From positions 42,994,184 through 43,058,183 of the forward strand of contig OZ035961.1 in assembly GCA_964034945.1 (NCBI GenBank): a stretch of DNA of 64,000 bases. Reading direction: 5' to 3'. The position numbers and the translations under genes were made by a program. The notes under the pieces were generated by a model, which did no database searches, was not told the origin of the DNA, and saw only the letters and a program-made list of their open reading frames with translations. Shown piece by piece: positions 56,330 to 64,000 of the stretch (its first letter is position 1; each line of letters starts with the position of its first letter). This stretch comes from Chrysopilus asiliformis. Lineage: Eukaryota; Arthropoda; Insecta; Diptera; Rhagionidae.

Positions 56330-56846
56330 AACAAAAAGACAATAAATTCCAACATTCGGATTCGGATTCACTTTACTCCCTCCCCTACACCCCCACCACT
56401 CGATCTGCTTTTAAATGGCCATATGTTAGAGATGGACCCGGAGGAATGTTTCTGCCGAATTTCAATCCAATCGGTTACGTAGTTTTCCCGCGAGAGAGTA
56501 ACATAGATAAAAAACAACGTCAGCCCCATCCCATACTCTTTTACTTTCCGGGCTACTCAATCTATGGGAGAGCTGGACCCTCGACGAGCATCTATGCGGA
56601 ATTTCAGACCAATCGGCTCGGTAGTTTTCCTATAGAGGAAAAACTAAGCTTCGGATTCAGTTTACCCCCTCCCCTTACTCCTTCCACCCCTCGGGGTACT
56701 TTCCAATAGGCATATGTTGGGTACTTTCCAACAGACCTATGTTGGAGCATCCATGTTAAATTTCAGGTCAATCGGTTCAGCCGTTTTCACGTGAAAGAGG
56801 AACAAAAATGCAGACAGACACCAACTCAGTTCTATGTATTAGTATG
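56330..56846 (-). mobile_element. Helitron-like family B, reverse, 3'-incomplete
   Basis: Read inverted, the start ATACTAATACATAGAACTGA, GTGTCTGTCTGC, CCTCTTTCACGTGAAAACGG and CTGAACCGATTGACCTGAAA parallels 20778-20880. Two further degenerate units (ATTTCAATCCAATCGGTTAC and ATTTCAGACCAATCGGCTCG) show internal duplication. Confidence 0.65.
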
Positions 56847-57225
56847 TTTAAATCTTTTTTTGTCATTTTTTTATTTTACATGCTTTAAAATATTGTGTTG
56901 AAAAGCTTCTTATCACTGACTCAAATCCGGGAACTCCAGGATATGGAAGCCAATTTCTAAACGTGAATGTCCTTTACTAGGGTGAAATAATGACAAATTT
57001 ACTGGGGTGAAACAATTAAGTGGCAGGTGGATTTTTTTGGAAAACTGGATAAATATAAAATACTGGGATGAAATCAGTAGTTACTAAGTAATTTTTACTG
57101 TATTTGTAATAAAATTTACTGTGTTGTAGTAAATTTCACCGTCGTTCAGTAAATTGGACTGGGAAAACAGTTAGAGAAGAATATTTACTGTTTTCCCCAG
57201 CAAAATCCCAGTAAATGTCCCAGCG

Positions 57226-58127
57226 AAAAAGCGCTGATTTAGAGTATATAATAAAATCGCAATTAAAACGATATTAAATGTCATTAAGGATTTTTAAGTT
57301 GTCTTTCTAAACAAAAAGCTGTTGAAAAGTTGGTAAGAAGAGAATAAGTTTAACTTTTAAATTTAAATAAAATAAAACCTAATTACATTTAAAAAATAAT
57401 GGTATGTTGATTGTATGGCATTTGTTGCTCGTTTCTCTAGGCCCCAATTTCCTCTAGGGGTCATTATTGCTGCCTTGTTTCATTTGCTACCAAGCATTCG
57501 GCATTATTCCAATATCGTAGCGATACCACATGCACCTTGCCTTATTGGACAGAAAAATCCCTTTCTGTATTTTTATTTTATTTTCATTTATTTGCACATT
57601 TCTATGTATTTGTAAGGATATCTTCACTTTTAGCTTTTTTTGTTGTTATGTATTTTTACGCTGACTCTTCGTTGGGCTCAGACGCCGCGCCGTTAGCCAC
57701 ATAGAAACTACCACTTTTATGATGTACCAAAAATCGATATTGTCATTTCCCTAAAAGAAGAATAAAAATGCGAAAAACAAAATAAGAAAAATTGAAAAGT
57801 ATCTGAATGGGTATTGTAGGGTCGAGACCCGAACCAAAAATGGGCCTCAGTCCCAGCACAAGGTGATCCTGCCTTAACAGCATCGTTTCTGGTAAACTTT
57901 TCGTCTTTCTTGCTGTTTCCATACCAACACTAAAACATTCTCTCTTTTGGTTCGTTTGTCCATCTTTACGTTTTTTCTTTGTTCATCTTTTTGTAAACTA
58001 ACTTGATGGTACCTAAACTTTCTACAACGACATCTTCATCCATCCTTCCAAACATCCATCCATCTATCTATCTCCGAACTACAGATATATCTATCCAGAA
58101 ATCCTGAGTACAGTGTTTCTCAACATT
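57226..58127. other. Repeat-poor stretch
   Basis: No gene called. A CT-rich stretch at 57880-58070 ends in an ATCC/ATCT microsatellite (58035-58072). An ORF-like stretch at 57415-57615 lacks domains. Confidence 0.45.
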
Positions 58128-58200
58128 TTCCGCTCACGTATCCTCTAGTGAGGTAGTGTTTTCTCGTGTACCCCCTTATATCATTGTATACAAAATGTTG
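58128..58200 (+). mobile_element. hAT-type terminus, fragment
   Basis: TACAGTGTTTCTCAACATTT followed by GCTCACG, CTAGTG and GTACCCCCTTATATC is typical of one hAT end. The partner end with an 8-bp duplication was not found; the inverted terminus near 59129 has unrelated flanks. Confidence 0.45.
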
Positions 58201-58479
58201 GCATAAACTGTTAGATTTTGTTTGAAAACCACACTGAAAAATTTATGAGATATCAAAATTGAACAATTTGCGCCGCAGACAAAACGTTTTCTTATCCAAA
58301 TCAATAACTATAATAAAAAGCTTAAATAAATTTCGGCAATAGTACTAAATCTTGCCCTAAAATCGAGGATTTTTTTTAAAAAATACAAGTTATTCCCCGA
58401 AAAAATGTTAAATGTCACTCGCAGAGTAAGGAATTTGTTTTGCTGTTTTTATATACTTATTATAATCATATGAATATAT

Positions 58480-58815
58480 GAAATGAACATTTGTTTTGTT
58501 TTAGCTTTGCCTTTATCAGTCGTGAAAGTTTTTTCTGTTAAACCTGAATTAGGTCCAGTGCAACTGTGGCACTGTGTTATCACCGTGTAGGTTCATGTTT
58601 GTTTCGGGCTCAGGGGAGTGTCTGTAATAGAGAGCAGGAGGAGTTGACACTACTCTGTCTGACGAGGGCTTCGTCACTCCCCTGAGCCCGAAACAAACAT
58701 GAACCTTCACGGTGATAACACAGTGCCACAGTTGCACTGGACCTAATTCAGGTTTAACAGAAAAAACTTTCACGACTGATAAAGGCAAAGCTAAAACAAA
58801 ACAAATGTTCATTTC
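58480..58815. repeat. Near-perfect palindrome, 141-bp arms
   Basis: The arms 58480-58620 and 58675-58815 are inverses with a single mismatch (CACCGTGTAGG versus CACCGTGAAGG read in the same sense) and a 54-base loop. The arms are more GC-rich than their flanks. Each arm, read inward, has a TTGTTTTGTTTTAG acceptor-like start and an open frame (LPLSVVKVFSVKPELGPVQL); the mismatch makes TAG in one arm and AAG in the other. I do not recognise the peptide. A transcript of either strand would form a 141-bp double-stranded stem. Confidence 0.97.
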
Positions 58816-58866
58816 ATTTGAATCACAGTCGAAAACCATTTGCATTGTCAATGCAAAAATCCACAT

Positions 58867-59084
58867 ATGAATATAGTTTTTTTTTTGATTCTACAAAGAA
58901 CTTGAGCTAAAATAAGTACCAAACCAAACACCAAAATACTTTCAGAATTAAATTACAGGTAGTTTTTAATTATCAATATAAATTAAGGATATTTTTTTGT
59001 TTAGAACACCTTGCAACCTTTTCAAAATTTGGTCCTCGTTATTTTGGTTTTCAGATTTCGCGTAGCCTCTGGCACCAGCCGATT
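58867..59084. other. Unassigned stretch
   Basis: AT-rich, no features. Confidence 0.4.
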
Positions 59085-59129
59085 TACTCTTAGGGGTACA
59101 TGCACCTCAGGTTGGAAAACCCTGTTTTA
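59085..59129 (-). mobile_element. hAT-type terminus, reverse fragment
   Basis: Read inverted, CAGGGTTTTCCAACCTGAGG then TGCATGTACCCCTAAG is a hAT-like end. The partner end was not found. Confidence 0.45.
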
Positions 59130-60050
59130 TAGTATACCTGAAGATGAAAAGTTGTTGAGAAAGAAAGTTTTTACCCTCTTGTTTTTCACCACTCCCTATG
59201 GGCAGTGGCAGTGGTGTGCCTTTCCCCCAAAACCCATCTTCAACCTTCTGTTTTCGATTTTCACCGTAAACGAAATGAGGAGAGATGAAAAAAACACCAG
59301 CTATTATTATTTTTTATTTTGTTGCCAGGTCCAAACTTTTTGTCCTCGAACTCTACTATTGACGTGCACCTGCTGTATTTGTGTGAACTGTCGAAAGCGT
59401 TTGAAAAAAAAATTTTTTTTTGCGGTTTTTACGAGTATATGTATGGCTTATCCACACGTACACATCCACAAGAAAAGTAAATCGAAAAAGGAAAAATCAG
59501 GCATCTGACATACGATGAAGGATTGTTGGGATCCTGTAAATATTTACACCCTAAATTTAGCGAAATTTCAGTTGGTATTTTCCCCGTGCAAATATAAATC
59601 TGCGCTTACATACATTGAAAATCAAATGTAATTGACGGTTGTCCAAAAATTAATAAATGGAATTCACTTTCATCAGGTTAAATTAAAATTTCACCCTCTC
59701 ATTCATGCAAATTACTCAAAAGAAATTGTTTTTTTAAACAAAAAAAAAACGAATAAAGGGTTAAGAGTGAAGTTTGTTTAGGATTTTATTTTATTTTGTC
59801 ACTTAATTGAAATAAATATTGATGACTTTCTGCTAGTTTGACACTTTCCCACAATTTTATCAAGCTTCTTTTTAATTATTACACGGAAAGAACTATTTCT
59901 GAATTGGGATCAAATGTGACATTTTGACAAAAATATAGAAAATATTTCTAAAATTAAAAAAAATATTTCTTTGTTCAAGAACTAAATTTCATGAATTAGG
60001 AACTATATTGTCAAGATTTTTTTTCGGTAAAAAATTTCGGGCTATAGGCA
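59130..60050. other. Unassigned stretch
   Basis: An open frame of 165 codons runs through 59011-59508 but lacks an ATG start and any domain, so it is not called. Around 59880-60040 ACACGGAAAGAACTATTTCT and AGAAATATTT words hint at another word element. Confidence 0.4.
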
Positions 60051-60180
60051 AGGGCGTAGCTATAGATTTGTTAGGGAGGACGTTGTTTGAGTAACTGTCA
60101 GATCTACTAAGTGTAAAACAGAGCTGTCAAACTTAATTACACCAAATCGCGGGCCGAATTACAAAAAAATCACGGTAGAA
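60051..60180 (+). mobile_element. hAT-like termini, fragments
   Basis: CAAGGGCGTAGCTATAGATT and, 60 bases on, CAGAGCTGTCAAACTTAATT followed by GCGGGCC both resemble hAT ends. No inverse partners or duplications were found. Confidence 0.35.
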
Positions 60181-61127
60181 AATCTTAATATCATGACTGA
60201 AATTTCACTTAAAAATCGACTTTCTATCAAAACAAAAGGGACGGATGCTTTTTCGGAAAATCTACTCGGAAAATAAACTTTTCGGAAAATCTACTCTGGA
60301 CACGAAAGTGTTTGAATATGAGCTAGAGACTAAATTTTTCACGTATCGAGTTTTTATTTTATTATACTCCTTTTCTGTTCAGACTATTCTAAACTGCAAG
60401 ACTGCTAAACTGCTAGTAATCGGTGAGGTAAATGTTGCAGTTCGTCATTAATTAAGCTTGCAGCGCGCAGCGCAAGGCAAAGTGGGACCTAAAGCAAAAC
60501 CTGTATTTAACTTCTCTTCATTTTCTAAAAAAAATGATAAAATGAAACATTACCCAAATAGCATTTTAAGCAGCCGTGTCGTCTTTATCCCCATAGTTCG
60601 TCACCATGCAGATCACGGCGATAAGCAATTTATGTAGAAAACACGTCCTTAGTCGTGCGTATGAGACGCGCAACGACACACATAGTGGGGAACACTTTTC
60701 TGCGGTTTGCTACGTCGCAAATATAACGACAGGGACGTAATTAGTAGCCTCATGCGCGAGCGTCATCTGACGTGCATATCACACAATTACACAAATCATC
60801 GAGCGGGTTTTCTTTCTCCCTCGAATTCTTACTTAGCTTGGGTGAGTCAACAGAGATGAACAATAAAAACGTAAACAGAAACGAACAAGAAAAATCTAAT
60901 GGCGATAAATTAATGGAAACTTTTTGTGGAGTATTATTTTATAATGGACTTTTCTTCCGATTGCATGTCGTGATTTTAATTGCCATTAAAATTTTTCGGC
61001 AATATTGGATCTGAAATTTAAACAAATTTTAATGGGCCATCAAATTATTTAGTTTTTAATGAAAAATTTCTTTAATTTTATTTTACCGGTCAAATTTATT
61101 TTTTCTTTTGCAATAAAATTTTGATGC
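60181..61127. other. Unassigned stretch
   Basis: A GC-richer block at 60560-60770 repeats CGTC/GACG-containing words (for example GTCGTGCGTATGAGACGCGC), possibly another word element. No gene. Confidence 0.4.
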
Positions 61128-61535
61128 CAATAAAATTGCGCTGTTTCAAAAATGTCTGCTATCCACTTTTTATGCAATATCCTTCAGTCATTCGCCTGAA
61201 ATAAGAAATTTAATTCTCGAAACGTAATCGTTTTCATCAAACGTCAATGGGAAATATGGCGGCTGAAGGCATCAATTTTTTTTTGGTGTTTCTTAGACGG
61301 GGAGCTTTAATGAAACTTTAGTGGTAGCAGTTTCGTCACTTTTTCCATCACACGCTTCTTCAAAATTAAACTGACGTTCAGGCTCCACAGCCAATCACTA
61401 TTTCGGCCCGAAAACCATCAAATGCTGCTCTATCGCCGCAGGATTTTCATGAAGCGAATGTTGCCCCAAAGATCGTGCTCGTCACTTCTTTCGCTTCTTT
61501 TACGCGGATGTGAATTATAGGTGTAAATTTTTAAT
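61128..61535 (+). repeat. Dispersed repeat family F, uninterrupted copy
   Basis: It matches 37223-37410 joined to 38159-38450, and so preserves the empty target site of hAT-like element 4 (CTTTAGTGGTAGC around 61318). Homology ends near GTGAATTATAGG. Confidence 0.8.
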
Positions 61536-62018
61536 CCCGATTGTGTAAATTTCTACTCTTTCAAGTCGCAAAGAACAAATCTCATGTTCCCGTACTTTTC
61601 GATGCTGTTTGGGTAAGGCTCTCCTCCATTACCATGACTTCGGCAACTGCAAAAAAATAGAGACACATTTATGTGAAGATACCTTGGCGAGAAAGGGAGA
61701 TAAGAATCAACTGCAAAAATTTGTCGGCAACTGCAAGAATAATTTCCCCTGTTTTTTTATGGCGATTTTATGGCGATTTTATGGCGATTTCTACTACAAT
61801 CACACATTGTCCCTGTAAGTGAATAGTAAGCACGGACACATTCAAACTGTTATTATAGCGTGATGTCATTTTTCTCCTTCGCATGCATAGTCAAAAGCTT
61901 TGTTATCATGCCAATTTGAACATTATATTCATAGCATAAGGTTTGATATGATGGCTATAAAATTGTAAAACTGGAAGGGATAGCGTTTAACTTGTATTCA
62001 GTCATTCCTTTTTAGATC
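61536..62018. other. Unassigned stretch with inverted-repeat arm
   Basis: GGTAAGGCTCTCCTCCATTA to CAACTG (61613-61650) recurs inverted at 63606-63643. A 13-bp unit TTATGGCGATTTT is triplicated at 61758-61792. No gene. Confidence 0.5.
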
Positions 62019-62020
62019 TA

Positions 62021-63703
62021 CACCCAGAGAAAAATCTCATTCAATCTAACGAAAATGCTACGTATAATTAACAAATATTGTGTCAATATACGTCCAACAC
62101 AACTTTGTGTTATCCTAACAAAATTGAGTTTGTTAATTTTACGTTGTCACGTTTTTCAGATGGTTACTGAAAAATCTATGTTATCTTAACAAAAACAATA
62201 CGTAAACTCAACACAACTTCTGTTATATTGCTCTTAACAAAATTTTGTGTTGTCTTAACAAAAATTCTTACGTCAATTTTACCTTGCAACTTTTGTGTAA
62301 TGTTTGTTGTTTCAACACAAAAGTAGGTTTGTTGTACAGAATTTTGTGTTATGTGAACAAGATTTTCAGTAACATTGAAGAAAACAATGTGTTCAACGTA
62401 CACAACCCAGACGTGTAATGAACAAATTTTTGGTTCACATTACATATAATAACTACGTTCATACTACGTCAAATTTTGTTGCTTTTACATTTATACCGTG
62501 TGGAAACTAGCATATAATCTGTGTTAGTTTTACACATAAAATATGTCTTTCATACACGGAAAAAACATATAGGAACCGTTCCACCAAAATCGCATGCTCC
62601 AGTCCCCCATATATGGGAAAAACGACATAGTGGCCAAATATAGGAGTCATTCATATAAGAAATTTGTAACAGCTCCCAAATTTTAGGCAGGTTCAAGCTA
62701 TATAAACTCCGAGTTCGCAAACCACGTGTGAATTACAATCGAAGAAAAAAATCGGCTTGAATTATTACGTGAAATTTTGTTAGCTTTACTCAGAATTGTG
62801 TTATAGGTACATAGATATTCATCCCTATTCCCGTAACCGGCGGGACGTGTATACGCCACGCAAGTTTTATCTCGATCGAATGAAATTTTCTTATTCTAGT
62901 AGACGTAGAAACGCAGTTTTATTCAGCCCCGCGCTGACTATTTTGACAGTTTTGCTGATTTGATACGCATGAAGTTTTATTTTTTCAATTAAATGATTGT
63001 ACTGCGTCTAGCTAGTTTTTCCTGACCTTAAAAACTTATATTTAGTTAAAATTCATTGAATGTATAAATAAAATCCACATTTTTATTCAAACTTTCTATT
63101 TAATTGATCGGTCCCGCAACGATTTACTCGCGGGAAATAAATGTATGGAAAAGTCAAAACATTCGCGGGTGCGTTTAGTGTAATACCGAAAGTAAAACGT
63201 TTTCAGCACCACAGCACACGCCGGGACAATTGCGTTTAGCAGAATGCAAATTTTCTGCGGGAAACGCCAAATCCCGCGGCGTACACGTCCCGCCGGTTAC
63301 GGGAATAGGGCTGAATATGTAACAGAGAGCTTCTTCATGTTTTTGATTATTTGTATCAACAACAAACGATATTTGTAATTTTCACAACCTTTTGTGTTGT
63401 TACTACACCACTTATTTTCGATATACGATTTCTTTGGGTAAAAATTTAACACAAGCACTTTTGTTGGCTGCACATGGATGTACGTAAATCCTACATATTC
63501 TTTGTTATTAGAATAACACAATTTTTCGTTCGGAGAACAGAACTTCTGTTATCTATACGTTTTTTCTTGTGTTAAAGTTCAACACAAAGTCTTTTGTTAA
63601 TTTTACAGTTACAGAAGTCATGGTAATGGAGGAAAGCCTTTATTCTCTTCAATTCATCTCACATATTGAACTATGAGAATTTTTCTACCATCCGATTTGT
63701 GTG
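62021..63703. mobile_element. CACT/CACC-ended word element, 1.7 kb
   Basis: It starts CACCCAGAGAAAAATCTCAT and ends with GAGAATTTTTCTACCATCCG then ATTTGTGTG; the inverted ends pair with an 11-base offset. TA stands on both sides (62019-62020, 63704-63705). The interior is packed with AACACAAAATTTTGTGTT-type words in both orientations. A separate TIR element (62815-63318) is nested inside. Confidence 0.6.
62815..63318. mobile_element. TIR element, GC-rich ends, 504 bp
   Basis: Both ends read inward ATATTCANCCCTATTCCCGT, continuing AACCGGCGGGACGTGTA; about 40 bases match with one mismatch and one indel. The palindromic outer bases (ATATTC/GAATAT) make the duplication ambiguous. GGGACGTGTACGCC-type words recur inside (63115-63290). 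No frame. Confidence 0.85.
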
Positions 63704-63705
63704 TA

Positions 63706-64000
63706 GCAAAAATTTCCAAACGCTGATGTACTCGCGGAAAAAAATATTCGCCACATTTCTCTAATATTTCGATTGCAGTAAAATCACAGCTGATTGCTTC
63801 TTAATTTTTGCACCAGATTTTGTATTAATTCAACAAACCATCCAGATTTTTGTTTAACTTGTACATCTTTTGATTATATTTCAGCATTTCCTTTGCTTTG
63901 CTTCTTTTTTTTTAGAAATTTTGATTCACAATAGGAGGGAAGGGAGGTTTAGGAGTTCTTTTATATACGCCACTCCACTCTAAACAAGATTTTATGGGAG
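63706..64000. other. Unassigned AT-rich end of window
   Basis: No feature seen. Confidence 0.4.

Larger units (their letters stand above)
55440..57225. mobile_element. Probable word element split by two insertions
   Basis: AGTAAATTTTACTG / CCCAGTAAAT words cluster at 55440-55560 and again at 56985-57225. The space between is filled by a piggyBac-like element (55593-56121) and a Helitron-like element (56330-56846). Outer ends are not resolved. Confidence 0.45.

Noticed and set aside
58128..59129. A single hAT element bounded by the two facing hAT-like termini
   Set aside because: The ends are only loosely similar and the flanking 8-mers (CCTGAGTA and TTTTATAG) do not match.
59011..59508. 165-codon open frame, the longest in the window
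   Set aside because: It starts at TTG, spans a hAT-type terminus, has low-complexity K/F-rich tracts and no domain.

Overview
This 64-kb window is AT-rich, repeat-laden eukaryotic DNA, almost certainly from an insect and most likely a higher fly. The clues are a mariner-type transposase of the class common in insect genomes, a MADF-domain fragment, and a dispersed repeat with a run of CCGT/CTGT tetranucleotides and a TATACCC...GGGTATA end that resembles repeats I associate with muscoid flies. The species assignment is inference. I found no intact host protein-coding gene, no rRNA and no convincing tRNA. The window reads as intergenic DNA or a very long intron.

The content is dominated by transposable elements, many of which can be delimited to the base by terminal inverted repeats (TIRs) plus target-site duplications (TSDs). 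hAT-like elements with 8-bp TSDs lie at 1936-2514, 7331-8205, 17383-18129 and 37411-38150; the last two are copies of one family. piggyBac-like elements with TTAA sites lie at 31048-31835, 33755-33986, 51734-52653 and 55593-56121. PIF/Harbinger-like elements with TAA or TTA sites lie at 11628-12279 (carrying a MADF remnant), 49228-49689 and 51869-52555. Helitron-like elements end in CTAG/CTAA and carry ~122-bp internal units. There is a solo LTR with a 5-bp TSD at 27468-27671 and a broken mariner-type transposase at 33676-34807.

The most distinctive feature is a group of elements that start CAC(T/C) and end GTG or AGTG, are flanked by a 2-bp TA or CA duplication, and are filled with one short quasi-palindromic word that differs from element to element (17105-17337, 19422-20204, 30250-33632, 43240-43511, 46845-47622, 62021-63703). 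They look like a CMC (CACTA/Mirage/Chapaev)-like class, but no transposase is visible.

Nesting gives a relative history. A mariner-like element appears to hold a 3.4-kb CACT element, which itself holds a piggyBac-like element and another repeat; the mariner reading frame is also split by a second piggyBac-like element. At 51.7-52.7 kb a piggyBac-like element holds a PIF-like element that holds a TA-flanked MITE. Several insertions restore the host repeat or reading frame when removed.

Large foldback structures stand out: 141-bp arms with one mismatch at 58480-58815, ~245-bp arms at 9980-10492, 60-bp arms after a 17-unit 15-bp array at 18571-18948, and inverted hexamer arrays at 46306-46752. 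Possible non-transposon signals are a 36-codon single-membrane-span ORF at 22349-22459, two abutting CAG|GTGAGC splice-like sites on the + strand (40561, 48595) that could be recursive splice points, and two weak exon candidates on the minus strand near 35.4-35.6 and 50.4 kb.
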